Shown here one piece after another: positions 22,557 to 34,779 of a stretch of 64,000 nucleotides of DNA (positions within the stretch are counted from its first letter, which is position 1; every line of letters starts with the position of its first letter). Location of the stretch: positions 262,122,574 to 262,186,573 of the forward strand of contig NC_081407.1 of assembly GCF_030272615.1 (NCBI RefSeq), in the 5' to 3' direction. Source of the stretch: Cryptomeria japonica (Eukaryota; Streptophyta; Pinopsida; Cupressales; Cupressaceae). Under the pieces are notes generated by a model. The model did no database searches and was not told where the DNA came from. It saw only the letters and a list, made by a program, of their open reading frames with translations. The position numbers and the translations under genes are program-made.

Positions 22557-22760
22557 CCTCATATAGGCAACCTCATATGGGTCAGCTTTTTGTGATGCCA
22601 TGACACCATAAAGGGTGGGGACCCACTATGGTGGCATCACCATGGGGGTTCGACCATTGGATGATTTCTTCATATATTGAGTTACAACGAGATTCCTAAA
22701 TTTTCTTTCAAAACAATTTAATATTTAAACACAACATTAGTGTTTATATACATGTTTTGT
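22557..22760. repeat. Diverged direct repeat, left copy (partner near 31130)
   Basis: This segment resembles 31130-31345 in the same orientation. Both have CC..CATATGGGT, then a T..TGGC.....ACCATGG.GGTT block, then TTTAATATTTA.ACACA.CATT. Divergence is high and gaps are needed. The two copies flank the old Gypsy coding fragments, so they may be remnants of its LTRs, but I could not trace a full LTR pair. Confidence 0.45.
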
Positions 22761-23190
22761 AATAAAATAATCCTACGTACACTTTCATTTCCTCTTAGCT
22801 AATTATAAATCAAAGCTATAATATTAACTAGAATATAAGATCTCATGTCTTTATATTTTTTAACAAATAAACTTTTAATAAACAATTATTTTCGCAGTTC
22901 TTTTCAAAACACAACAAAGTACTTTTCATCATAACAAAGTAATTAGGCAAAAAAATCATGTTTATTTCATTTCTAAAAATGTTACATTTTTTTAGTAAAA
23001 TAATCATACATACACTTTCATTTCCTTTTAGCTAATTGTAAATCAAAGGTATAATATTAAGAAAAATATAATATCTCATATCTTCATATTTTTCAGCAAA
23101 TAAACTTTAATCAATAATTATTTTTTGTAGTTCTTTTCAAAACATAGCATAGTACTTTTCAACATAGCAAAGTAATTAAGAAAAAGTGTT
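22761..23190. repeat. Tandem duplication, period about 232 bp
   Basis: ACTTTCATTTCC at 22781 recurs at 23013. Both copies run on through TTAGCTAATT.TAAATCAAA, then TATAATATTAA, then ATCTCAT.TCTT.ATATTTTT, then AGTTCTTTTCAAAACA. Two copies lie head to tail with many substitutions. Confidence 0.8.
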
Positions 23191-24499
23191 GCTACACCAA
23201 TATTGTTCTAGATTAATCATCTACAATATCGTAAAACTAATTTACAATAACATTTACATAAGCTATTGGAGTTCCAACTTGGTTCACAAAGATAATGTAT
23301 ATGAACATAAGAATGACACACAATTCCCTTTGATTACAACAACTTTCTCTATAAGATTTTTAGCTTGACAAAGTATTGATTGACATTACATTCACTATGA
23401 ATGATGTAAATGATTTCAACCTATATACACCACAATAGTATTCTACTAAGCCAATGCGAGCTCACCTCCCAACCTTAGGATTGTAAATCAATCGACCCCA
23501 AGTTAGGGATCACATAGTAAATTAGGTTTGTAAAAACACATCACAACACAATATTTCACCATACATTTACAACCATAATAATGTAATCAACCCCATGAGT
23601 GTATGCATAACAAAGATTCTCTATGAGGGGAGTGGGGACTCACTCATTTGGAGGAGTTGAAGTCATGCACTATAACATAAGGTTGTTCCCATACTCCATA
23701 TCTCATGAGTTCTGCCAACGCAATTTCTCTTCACAACTCCCAATCTCCATTGTTGAACTCAATGACACATTCAATAAACACACCTATTTTAACCTTCCAA
23801 TAAAATGGCTACCACAAAATCAAATACTCAATTAAACAAACCTTTTAGACAAGATTCCTCAACACAACAAAATAACATTAATTTTATATAGAAGTGCACA
23901 TAAAATTCACATCACTCAAATTACATTAACATTTTGACAAAGTTAACATTATAACAAAGTCCACATTACACATCCTTACTCTCTCCATATGGACTATGGT
24001 CATATTGATTGGTTGAACATAATTGAATTTACTACGTGATCTTGATTTCCATTGGCACTATACCTACACATTCTAGTATAATTATTAATTTATCATATGC
24101 AATAATCACACCCAAAGCCTCAACAAAGCAATATATGCAAGTTTCACTTATATTTAATTGCACATTTCTAATCAATCATTCCAATGCATTCACATTTTAA
24201 ATATACTTTTTATTTATCAACTAAGTCACAATTACTAATGAATAATCCATGATTCTCACAACATATAATATTTAATCATAACATCTAATCATAAAAATTC
24301 ATGTACAAATCATATAGAATAAAATCATCCAACATCTTGTTAGTCATAGGGCTAACACCACCCATAACAAAATCATGCATGTCCTTGCAACATAACTAAA
24401 TTCAATAATCCACTTCATAATAATGTTCATAACATAAACTAAACCATGGAACTATCAACTCAATATCCATAATACCAACATAAAGATGATGCGATAATG
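23191..24499. other. AT-rich DNA, possibly old LTR of the Gypsy element
   Basis: There are no genes. It lies directly downstream of the Gypsy pol remnants (which read leftward), so part of it is probably that element's 3' LTR. At 24522-24536 the minus strand reads CCTAGGGGGAGGATA, a plausible polypurine tract marking the internal boundary. Confidence 0.4.
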
Positions 24500-25269
24500 A
24501 GTCACTGAGAGAGGGATCTCATATCCTCCCCCTAGGATTAGACTTCATCTTGAAAGTCCTAAAAAATGAGAGGACACAAATTCCTCACCTATGATGCATC
24601 CTCCTAGGTAGCAACTCAATCATCATACCTATCCTATTAGACCTTGACATGGTCCAACTTGCACTCATGAAGGGCCAATGTTCATTAATGCAATATGTGA
24701 ATTGGCTCCAACATCAAATATCCACCCTCCCCTTATAAAGTAGTCAAATTCAAGACATAGATACATGATGAATTGCCTCAAGACAAAAACATGAAACACA
24801 TCATAGATGTATCACAAGCTAAGTGGCAAGGCTAAGTGATAAGTTATGAAGCTGAACCTCTCTAGGATCTTAAAATAGACTCCAATTGAGGTGCTTTTTT
24901 AGAGCCCTTTCCATATTGGATTAGACTCTTATGTGGTTGCACATTCAAGAATACTATGTTTCCTATTGAAAAGTGGTTCTCTTAGCATTTGCATACTTCT
25001 AACGATCTTGATCTTTCTTAAGTCACTGCCTAATCAAGACCATGCATTGCTCCATTCCCTACACTAACTTTGATCCAATGGCAACTTTATCTTCAATATG
25101 GTCTCAACTTGAGGGAGTCTTATTGACTCTACCGTACAACACCTAATAAGGGGCCATGATAATTGTTATTATGGGCAAACTCAACTAAGTAGAGATCATC
25201 CTCCCATATAGATTGATGGTCCATCACATACATCTAGAGCATATCTTCCAAGAAAATTGATTCACTCTC

Positions 25270-25570
25270 TCTATGTGACTATCAGTCTCTGGGTGATAGC
25301 TTGTACTAAAATTGAGCCAACTCCCCAAAGCCTACTACAATGCTGTCCAAAATGTTGAAGTAAAAACGGGGTATCTATTTGATACAATCTTGCAAGATAC
25401 CCCATACAATCTAACAATATCATCAAATAATATTCTAGCCATTGTTGGTGCTGTATAAGTAGTCCCGATTGGAGAGAAATGTGCAACTTTACTTAACGTG
25501 TCAACCATCATCATGATAGTATCATGATGTCTAGAAGACCAATACAGACTAACCATAATGTCCATGGATA
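25270..25570 (-). pseudogene. Ty3/Gypsy integrase core fragment
   Basis: The minus strand gives SLYWSSRHHDTIMMMVDTLS, then KVAHFSPIGTTYTAPTMARI, then LFDDIVRLYGV, then IVSNRYPVFTSTFWTAL. This aligns with the Gypsy integrase core. The first Asp (MVVVD) is kept. The second is damaged: the usual SDRDPVF reads SNRYPVF. Confidence 0.85.
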
Positions 25571-25999
25571 TGGTTTCCCAATTTTATTCTAGTATCTAAT
25601 GGGTATAAAGTAGTCTTGCTAGGTGCTGATGCTCTACCTTGAAACTCTGACATTCAAGGCACTAAGCAACAAACTTTTCTATGTGATAGTGCATACTTGG
25701 CCAAAGGTACAATTGGTGAAGATATGTATGCACCTTCTTCACTCCTAGACATGCGATATATGGTTCTTTATGAGCCTTTGATATTATCACCACACATTGG
25801 TCAACAAATAATGGTATAAAAATACATCCTTTTTGATGCAATAAATCATTAGTATTTAAAGAATTCTTGAATATTTTCCCTTAAGGCCCCTTTGAGACTA
25901 TATCGCTTTGACACTCACAATACCACACATCTTGTAATAACTTCTAAAGAATGCAAGATCTCAAATCTAAACTCAAAGTCATGGCTATGATCTCATAAT

Positions 26000-26125
26000 A
26001 TTATCTACTCAAGGCATTTGCAACTATATTCTCCTTGCCTTTGATGTAATGTACATCAAAATCATACTCACAAAGCAATTCCATCCATCATCTCTAGCAT
26101 GCATTCAAGTTGGTCGATAATCGCT
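26000..26125 (-). pseudogene. Ty3/Gypsy RNase H C-terminal fragment
   Basis: The minus strand reads LNAxxRxWMELLCEYDFDVH with stops, then YIKGKENIVANALSR. This is the characteristic end of Gypsy RNase H (normally KGKENVVADALSR). The upstream half is cut off at about 26125 by the CT-rich block. Confidence 0.8.
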
Positions 26126-26126
26126 T

Positions 26127-26640
26127 TTGACTAGAGCGTTGAACCAGTGGAGCCACAATGGGGGACTCCATCCCCAAGAACATGTCAAGGCTTTAACTCC
26201 GTTTGGCATTTTCTACTCCAAAAATTTCCTCCTTTCCTTCCTCCGTTTGCCTCCACCTGCTATCCCCTCTTGCCTCCATCTGCCCCCTTCTTACCTCCTT
26301 CGACCACCATCTATGTCCTTCTGTTGCCCTCCTATCTCCTTCTACTTCCATCCGCTACCTTCCTCCAACCTCCAACTTTCCTTTCTCCTTCATCTGTCGT
26401 CGCCCTTCCTTCCTCCTTTCCACCTCCAACCACTTCTAATTGCATGTCTCTCCATTATTCGACAACATATTCCTCTTGCTACCTTCTACTGCCACCTTCA
26501 CCTCTATCTGTTGCTGCCTAGCTCCTTTCATCCTTTGACTTCTCTTATCCATCACTATTGCAACATCTGCGACAAGTCCTCTGTTCTTCTCACTAACACT
26601 CTATCAGACCTGTGGCCATGTCTACAACACCTTTGAGGCT
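26127..26640. repeat. CT-rich low-complexity block inside the Gypsy element
   Basis: About 400 bp of the + strand consists of imperfect CCTCC/TTCC/CATCTGCC units, giving Pro/Ser/Leu-rich open frames in all three phases. I do not regard these as genes. It sits where the RNase H domain should continue, so it is an insertion or an expanded pyrimidine tract. I saw no target duplication. Confidence 0.7.
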
Positions 26641-27082
26641 TTAACACCTTGATCTCCTCCTTGTGTTAGTCTCCTACGCGTTGATGCTATTTGAAATTCC
26701 ATCTCCATCACCTATGCAAAGCATGAGTATCGAAATCATGACCACCTTATTAACAGGGTTCATGACAACCGTCATGCTATGGGGTCAACCCCCCATCATG
26801 AGTAGGATAATTAAACTTATGGGATATGAGTTTTTACAACTTATACATGATCTCTCTACCCTCATACATAAGTATGATTCCTATACCAACCAAAGATGCA
26901 TTACTATATACCACAAACTCTAACATATGGTTTGAAGATGTTAAAATAAGAGCACTATTGAGATTATCCTCGGGGGTTTGAAAAACTACCTACACATCTA
27001 CAAAAACTATTTACAAATGTATGATAATAACCAACCAATCCCATAAAGTTAATGAATTTTGATACATTAGTGGACCACTCCA

Positions 27083-27620
27083 CTATAGCTCTGATCTTTG
27101 ATGGATCTCATCACCAAATATAATCTGACCTAAATATTGAATCTCATTGGCATTAAGTTGATCTCTCCTCAAACATTGAAAAACTTGTTGCAAATGCTCC
27201 TCATGCTCTTCCTCAATTGGAGAGCAAGTCAAAATATCATCCAAAAATATCAACACAAATTGATCAAGAGAACTATGAAATACCCCATTCATTAGGCTCA
27301 AGAACATTATAGGGGGCATTTGTCAATCCAAAAGACACAACTATGAACTCATAATGACCACAACGAGTCTTGAAAGTTATCTTATAAATATGTCTCAACA
27401 ATCATTAACTAACAATATCCTAGCTTCAATTCTATATTTGAGAACACTCTACCTCCCTTATTTCGATTAAATAAATCATCAATCCTAGGTAAAGGGTAAT
27501 AATTATTTTTCATCAACTTATTCAATTATCTATAGTCTCCACATAAATGAAGGGATCCATCTTTCTTCTTAACAAATATAATGGGAGTGACCCAAGAAAA
27601 GATGTTAGGATGAATATGAA
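27083..27620 (-). pseudogene. Ty3/Gypsy reverse transcriptase, decayed
   Basis: From right to left the minus strand gives TPIIFVKKKDGSLHLCGDYR, then [11 protein letters not shown], then ITFKTRCGHYEF, then VSFGLTNAP, then FMSLMNGVF-like residues, then FVLIFLDDILTCSP (the catalytic box, normally YIDDIL and here FLDDIL), then FQCLRRDQLNA and IQYLGQIIFGDEI. The segments are in different frames, with stops between them. Confidence 0.88.
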
Positions 27621-27899
27621 CCTTCTCTAAAGACTCCTCCAATTGAACCTTGAGATCACTAAGCTCCTAAGTTGTCATTCTATAGGGTGACCTTGAAACT
27701 AGTTAAGTTACTTGAATAACAAAAAAAAAATCAATAAGAAAATCCACTTCATTTTGGGGCCATGTACTTGACAAATTTGAATGAAACATCTCTAATTTTT
27801 TCTAAGAATAGGATGATCATCAAAATATATCTCTGACAACTCTATTTTGTTCCCTTCAACATATCACTATGAGTGATAGAAACATCTTACATCCCTTTT

Positions 27900-29695
27900 G
27901 CATACATTGCTTAAGTTGTATAATGAATATCATATAAAGAGAAATAGGTCTTTAAATCCTTGTAATCACCAACACCTCACCACAATCATTGACACACTCA
28001 ATTTCTTAAGATGAAAATTGATATAAGCTTGATGTACATCCACCCAACCCATACCCAAGACTATCACATAAGAGCCCAACACCATAAATTAAATATATTG
28101 AATTAATTTTAGGTCCAATAGTCAATAGACACTCCATAACCACTAAATCCATGATCACTTTGGCCTCATAAGCTAGTTTGGACTCCCATTTATCCTCTTT
28201 CCTAGATGTCACTAACCTTCTATGCTCCACTAAAGAGGGGGAAATGAATTAACCATATACCCTTGAATATAATAAAATGCTAATAGAAATACCACCAACC
28301 ATACTTGCAGACTCTATTACAGTGGATTAATGATTGGCTTAGCAATTTTGAACCACCGTGAAAATTCTATAAGACTTGTTTACATCTCCTATAGTCTATT
28401 CCAAATCTCTTGCATGCTAACCTCCAAATCCATATCCCTCTAGAAACTCTCAAGGAAAATTATCAGTTCCTCCACATACATAACAAGGACCTCATGTTTG
28501 TACTTGAATTTTTTAGATCCCACTAGATTGATATTCACCAGGCCTCTTAGGTCCTTAGTGTCCTCTTTGAAAGGACTACTGTGATCCAATTGGGTCTATC
28601 CTTTTATCTTTTAGTCTTTTATCCTTTAGTCTTTTATCCTTATGCAGGCCCTATGTATGCCATATAACATAATATGGCCACCTTGTGATCCTTTCTGTAG
28701 TTTAGACATTTGTCCTTATTGTAGTTGTTGTTGTGAAGGCCTTTAGGGTCTTGGAGAATGTCTAAATCCCCCTTTTGAAGGATATTGAGGCCTACAAAAA
28801 CTCTACTCTTGTGACCTAATTATAGTTTTGAGACTTATCTTGTACCTCCTGTGACCTCCCATAAACCCCCTATACTATGTAGGATTTCTTCTTAACCACT
28901 TCTAGGCTCTTTAGATTTGACATATGTATGGGAGATGAAATACTTGAGTTGAAACCCCTAAAAAATGATTGACAAGAAATTTTTTATATGGATTGAATCC
29001 ACATATTGCAATAGCTCAAGGAAATTACTCTTATACTAAGCCAACATGAAACTTGACGTACCTTGAGATAAGTTATCCAAAACTAGATGATGTTTTTGCT
29101 TCTCCTATCATTGATCCAAGTTAAAATAGACCATCTCAATAGATGAATTGAAAAATGAGACTTGAGATTTCTTTCATAAGTATGTATTTCAATGTACCTC
29201 TCAAGGCTAAGGAGCCACGACTCTACCTCTACATTGTTGGTAGATCTTGCGAATCTAGGTGGTTGAAGATGAATAAAATATCTTATCTAATCTCTCACAT
29301 CCCATGATGCTTGAGGTGCAATCCCCACCTATGAATGAGGCTAAACATGATGAGGTGGGAGAATATGCAATGCCTTATCAAATACATTCACAACATGCAC
29401 TTATTTCAAACTCAAGGAGGGCTCTTGCTATCCTCTCATTGTGCAAATGTGTGCCCCTCATCTATAGGTTGAGGCTAGTCCTCATGATGTGCTTTTATCA
29501 CTAGAGGCAATATCTCCTTAATCATAACTACTATGTTTTGCAATTCTTGAAGTATATGAGGACGTAAGTGTAGCTATGTATGTTGATGGATTCTCTTAGA
29601 ATGATAAGACATTGAATGATTGTCATGAAAATGCGCTCCTCTTGACACACTAGCATGTGTACTCCCTCTTCTCGATTGAAATGACATCCTAAAGA
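27900..29695 (-). pseudogene. Gypsy gag/protease region, heavily decayed
   Basis: The minus strand opens with MSFQSRRGS at about 29690 and continues SHNHSMSYHS-like polar sequence, then many stops. I saw no intact zinc knuckle. Just upstream (29775) a degenerate ATATCATAGC may be the relic of a TGGTATCAGAGC initiator-Met primer site. The frame at 28230-28006 lies where protease is expected but shows no clear catalytic triad. Confidence 0.45.
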
Positions 29696-31129
29696 ACTTT
29701 TAAAGATAACAAAACAATCAAGAATTAGGGTGCCCTAAATTTCATAGTCTTGAAATCATGCTATGATATCTAACATTATTCCCACATTTTCACGTGAATA
29801 TAACACAAAACCCCATTTTATATAACTAATTAAATTTCATCTAATATCATGCTTAACATGACAATTATCGTATGGACATGGTGATAATGAATTCATATTA
29901 ACATCGCAAGCATGCCACTCATAAGGTGGGGAGAAGAATAATGTCTTGGAGTTAGCGAAACCCATACAATACCCAATGATGGAGGTATCCCTGGTAGGGA
30001 TTTGGGGTCTTATACAAGGCCCTCTCGAGAGCAATCCATTCTAGGATCACTCTAACTAGGGTATACTATATAAATGGAAGCAGGTCTAATATCCAAGCTA
30101 AGATCTAATCCCTAAAATTCAATTAATAATTTGACTTTAAAGAAAAATGAATTAATTGTTTTCTTAGTAATTAAAAAATATCCACTATACCAATGAATTG
30201 AATCTTTCTTTCTATGAGAACATGAACATAACTAATTGTTTAAGAGATATGATTTATTCAAATAACAACAAACCATGCTTATTATTATTAAATAATGAAC
30301 TCAAACTATAATCCATACTCATGATCCATTTGATCATTTATTTCAAAGAAATTGAGTTTCTTATTTATCTGGATACTCTTAAAATAAATTTTCAAAAGGA
30401 AATAATCTTACTTGAAAAATTAAAATAATTTCCTAATTATATTATTATATCTTTCCAATAAATTAATATAATATAGTTTTTTACCTATATGATCTAAAAA
30501 GGGAGTTTTATTTTGCTAATTTTAAATTAAATCTTCTTATGACTTAAAGTCAAGAGTACTAGACTCTTTGTTCCTCACTATAGTATAACCCTTTAATGAA
30601 TAAAATATTAAAATTAATTTTTAATTATCATATTATAATATCTAATATAATGAGCAATATATATTACCCCTTAGATAATTAATACCAACCCTTGGATCTA
30701 TGGGCAACTATAGAAATCGTAATCTCAAAGGATGATTAGAGAAAAAGGGTTTCTATACCATTTCAAACCTTCATTTGTTACATTGTAGGTTGAACAGTTT
30801 GAGAGAAAGGATACAAGGCTTGCTGAATGACAAAGGATTTATAGGTTAAAAAGGAGTTTAATGATATTAAAAAATAAAGAAATCCTCTTCTACTAGTCTT
30901 TCTATTTGAGTTTAATGATATTAAAATAAAGAAATCCTCTTCTACTAATCTTTATATTTATCATGCGGATCTAGGGTTTAATATCCTGTTTTGAAAACTT
31001 TTATAAAAGGAAAAACTAGAGTGTTTTCAATTGAAATTCACTATGTTTTTTTTTTTCTAAATTCTAATTTTTAATTTTTATTACCTTTATGATTTTGTTT
31101 TTTAAAAAATATAGCAAGTTGTGGGATGG
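29696..31129. other. AT-rich DNA, possibly old Gypsy 5' LTR or leader
   Basis: No gene. A 54-bp tandem duplication (GAGTTTAATGATATTAAA) lies at 30854-30961. The region is adjacent to the Gypsy gag start and may be its leader or 5' LTR. Confidence 0.45.
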
Positions 31130-31345
31130 AGGCCACCCCATATGGGTTGCCCCTCTATGATGTTGTAGCTCCGAGGGGGTCATGAAAACATAGAGGTGTT
31201 GTAGTCCATTGTGGCCGTGCTACCATGGAGGTTTGGCCCTTGGTAGACCCCTCCATACAATGAGTAATAATGGCTTTTTTTTAATTTTTTTTTTTTTTTT
31301 TTTAATATTTAGACACACCATTGGTGGTTATATCTTATATGAATA
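31130..31345. repeat. Diverged direct repeat, right copy (partner near 22557)
   Basis: See the left copy for the shared motifs. It includes a T-run at 31280-31300. It is cut off on the right by the CATA/TA microsatellite and the Copia LTR that begins at 31440. Confidence 0.45.
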
Positions 31346-31439
31346 TATACATACACAAGAAAAATTGTATACATATACATACATACACACACATATTTAT
31401 CTCTCTATGTATGCATATAAGAATATATATAGTTGGATG

Positions 31440-32661
31440 TGTTAGCAGAAGGAAAACTGAGAGGGGGAGGGAGGGGCGGGGCAAATCAGTTTTCACTGAA
31501 TTAATCAAATTAGACACAATATTAGATCTAATCAACTGCAACAAGATAAAGATAAACACAATAGCACCAACACACACAACACCAATATTTTGACATGTAA
31601 AACTCGGTTAAGGAAAAAGCCATGGTGGGAACCTACCCACAATAAGATGATACTTTGTAATAGTATGTGTAAATATTACAATGGGGAATACACATGCATT
31701 TAGGCACACTTCCTAGAGCTCACTGCTCAAAATAATATGACCAAGAAGGATCCAACCCTCAAGGAAGGCTCACTACCTTACAATAAGATTCAGACTACAA
31801 TCCGGATTACATGAACTGCAAAATTAGCATCTCCTTATGCTTGATGACAGTTCTGGTTAAGCACATTTGTCTGCCCTGCAACATTCTCTGCTCAATACAC
31901 CACACCGAAGGATAAATTCTCTTATGCACCACATATACCACTCATTGATAATGCATACATAACATCAGCTCCCAAATTGCATGACTATACCACCTATTTA
32001 TACAAATCGTCAACCTTGACTACAAAGTTGACTAAACCCTCAACTCTCACTTACAAAATTATATCTCATGATACATAAAAAATCATTGGAACAATATAAT
32101 GACATATATGACATAGCATGGACCTAAATTAAATCTTGAAACACACATCACCACCAAAAATCTCGCCAAGATCAACTGCAACATGCTACACCACCAAGAA
32201 TACCACATTACACGAATAATATCATTGGATCAACAAAAGCACCAACAATACGCACAAGAATCAATGTGGGCCACCAAAGCAAATAGGACACGATCAAGAA
32301 ACACCAACAAGCACATTAGAACCTTCCACAATAGCTGCACCAACACCACTTTCACAAACCATCTAAACTAAAGATACACATGAACATCCAAAACATTCTC
32401 CTAAATTCGCATCCAAAGATATGATCATATCAAAGCTCATCGGAGAAAATACCAAACTTTGCCAATCACTGCACAAAAAGACTAACTACAAACATGATCA
32501 AATAATATGATCAAGTAAACTTCCGAATCACTGAAACCAATAAGGAATGAAGTAGAGATACTGGAGTTACTTCATTACTGAACCAAAAATGCAATACAAT
32601 CACCAGAATATGTTGACATTGAAATGACAACATCATATCCCAGCAGTAACAATATCCAACA
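31440..32661 (-). repeat. Copia 3' LTR (second copy)
   Basis: On the minus strand it starts TGTTGGATATTG directly after the purine tract AAAGGGGGAGAT and ends CTTCTGCTAACA, with regular TG...CA ends. It contains the AACCGAGTTTTACATGTC region homologous to the LTR at 3641-4972. Length 1222 bp. A CATA/TA microsatellite begins at its outer end. Confidence 0.85.
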
Positions 32662-32939
32662 ATCTCCCCCTTTGGCATTGATGGCAACATATGAATGCGA
32701 AAAACAATCAATGCAAAGGAAATGGATCAACACCAACAATCTGCAACAAAACCCCCCTAAGATCATGCACAACAAAGCTCCAAAGATAAAGCAGTTTTTC
32801 ACATGCTTCTCTCCCCCTTTGGCAACAATGCCAAAGACAATACAAATCATGCTCATCCTCTAAGAAGGACAATCTCTCCCCCTTAGGATAAAATTACAAC
32901 TGAATCATCAAAATCACACACTGGCTACTCTGGCTGAGT

Positions 32940-33606
32940 AGAAACACAAACTCATCAAGCCAGACAAAAGGATAAGGCTTTGAAAAGACAGAGACCCCTA
33001 ACTTGTCTCTCAAATAGACAAATGTTTCTGTACGCAAAGGCTTAGTAAAAATATCTGCAATCTAATCCTTTGTAGATACATTTCCAATCTCACTTCCTCA
33101 TCACAAACTTTATCCCTCAAGAAATGATACTTTATAGACACATGCTTTGTTTTAGAATGCAACACCAGATTCTTTGAAATATTGATAGCACTTAAATTAT
33201 CACAATATATAATAGTGGGCTCATCATAAATCACTCTAATACCTTTCAACATCTTCTTCATCTAAACTGCCTGAGTATAGTTACTAGTAGAGACAATGTA
33301 TTCAATTTCAACAACAGACAAAGATACAACATCTTGTTTCTTATTGGACCATGAAATCAACTTCTTTCCCAAAAAGAATACTCCACCGGTAGTGCTCTTT
33401 TGGTCATCAACATCACCAACCCAATCAACATTAGTATAGGCACATAGCAGGAAATCATCATTCTTCGGATACCACAAACCATAGTCAACAGTCCCCTTCA
33501 AGTATCTGAAAATCCTCTTCACAACAATAACATGTCTCTTTAGGATCTGCTTTAAATCTAGCAAAAAGATAAACAACATGCATAATATCTGGTCTAGTAT
33601 GAGTTA
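32940..33606 (-). pseudogene. Copia RNase H and RT end, decayed
   Basis: The minus strand reads THTRPDIMHVV, then RIFRYLKGTVDYGLWYPKND, then AYTNVDWVGDVDDQKSTTGG, then KKLISWSNKKQDVVSLS, a TAG at the W of QAVWMKK (33262), then YCDNLSAINISKN, then FTKPLRTETFVYLRDKLGVS. The arrangement is typical of the Copia RNase H end. The insertion begins just upstream in the coding direction, at 33611/33612. Confidence 0.9.
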
Positions 33607-33719
33607 AGTACCGTTATGCCCTGCATATCTAGTCCCATCATTTTCATTCCCATGAAAATACGGGTCCCCCTTTTTGTCTTTTTTCTGTTAGTTTTCCCTT
33701 TGCTTTTTGGCTTTTGTTT

Positions 33720-34720
33720 TGGTCACTTCGAGAGTTCGGGTTTTTGAATTCTCGGGGTGGGCTTTTGCTTGTTTCCTTTTCTTTGTTCGGGAGTCTTGGT
33801 CCTCGGGTTCCCGAGTTCGTTTTTGTTTTTGTTTGTTTGTTTGTTCAGCCCTGGGGGTTTGAGTTTCAGAAGTTCTAGGTCATTTGTCTGTTTCCTTATT
33901 CAGAAGTTCAGGTTCCCGAACTCCTGAGTTCGCTTTGTGTTGGTTTGGCGCATCACTTCAGGTTCTCAGACTCCTGAAGTGTTTGTTCGTCTTTTGGTTT
34001 TCACCCCGGAAGTTCAGATTTCTGAACTCCCAGGTTGTTCTTCTGGTTTGTTAATTGGAAACCCAGGTTCCCGGGGTTTCGAGTTCGTTGTCTGTGTTGC
34101 ATTTTAGAAACACGGGTTCCCGCATTCCTGAAATTGGGGTCATTGGTTTGTTTTCCATCACTTTGGAAACCCGGGTTCTCAAGTTTTCAAAATGATGGTT
34201 TTCTTGGTTTTGGGTCTTTGTTTGAACCAATTCCAAAACCTCGGTTCCCGAGTTCCCGAATTGGTTTCTCTTTTGCCTGTCCGTTCGATTCAGAACCTTG
34301 TAGTCCCGGGGTCCCGAACCTTCTTTTTTGCTTCATCTTTGTAGTTTACTAGGACTTCAGTTCTCTGAAGTTCCGTGTTACGTGTTAGAGTCCAACCTCG
34401 GAACTTCAGGACCCCGGAGTTCCGGGTTTGTTTTCCTAGTTGGTTGTTTGACCACATCGGAAACTCGGGTTCCCGAGTTCCTGAAGTAGTTCCCTTTTTG
34501 TGTTTTTTGGTGAGTTCAGTATCTCAGGTTCCCGGGGTTTCCGAATTTACTGGTCCTCTTGGCTGTTTGACCACTTCAGAAACCCGGGTTCCCGAGTTCC
34601 CGAAGTGGCCCCCCCTTTGTTTTGTTTACTCAACTCGGGACCTCAAGTTTCCGAACTCCCAGGTTTTCTATGTGTTTTTTGTTATTTTCTCACCTCAGGA
34701 TCTCGGAGTCCCGAAGTGTT
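33720..34720. repeat. Array of about 18 hairpin-forming units, spacing near 57 bp
   Basis: Each unit has a 25-40-bp partly palindromic core, often with CGGGTTCCCG in the middle, separated by T/G-rich spacers. Examples: CACTTCAGG/CCTGAAGTG at 33954-33981; CCAATTC/GAATTGG with CTCGG/CCGAG inside at 34227-34264; ACTTCAG/CTGAAGT at 34353-34370; AACTCGGG/CCCGAGTT at 34461-34480; CCACTTC/GAAGTGG at 34571-34608. Stem sequences differ between units while pairing is kept. The long + strand frames here (34035-34352 and 34375-34752) are by-products of the repeat. Confidence 0.8.
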
Positions 34721-34779
34721 TTTGTAGTGATGTTTCTTTGAGTAGTATTTGATGCTTGTTTGGTTGGTTTTGCAGGTTT

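Larger units (their letters stand above)
24500..29695 (-). mobile_element. Ancient Ty3/Gypsy retrotransposon interior
   Basis: On the minus strand the order from right to left is a gag-like start (MSFQSRRGS at about 29690), RT (27620-27083), RNase H end (about 26125-26000) and integrase (25570-25270), ending at a purine tract near 24530. RT before integrase identifies Ty3/Gypsy. The motifs resemble the chromovirus-like clade, but no chromodomain was seen. Many stops and shifts make this the oldest element in the window. A CT-rich block interrupts it at 26127-26640. Confidence 0.8.

Noticed and set aside
26127-26636. Pro/Ser/Leu-rich frames of up to 169 codons
   Set aside because: All three + phases are open because of CT-rich low complexity; no start context or domain supports a gene.
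34035-34752. Two + strand frames with recurring RVPE/PRFP-like peptides
   Set aside because: The peptide repeats follow from the hairpin DNA repeat and change frame between units, so a protein-coding role is not supported.
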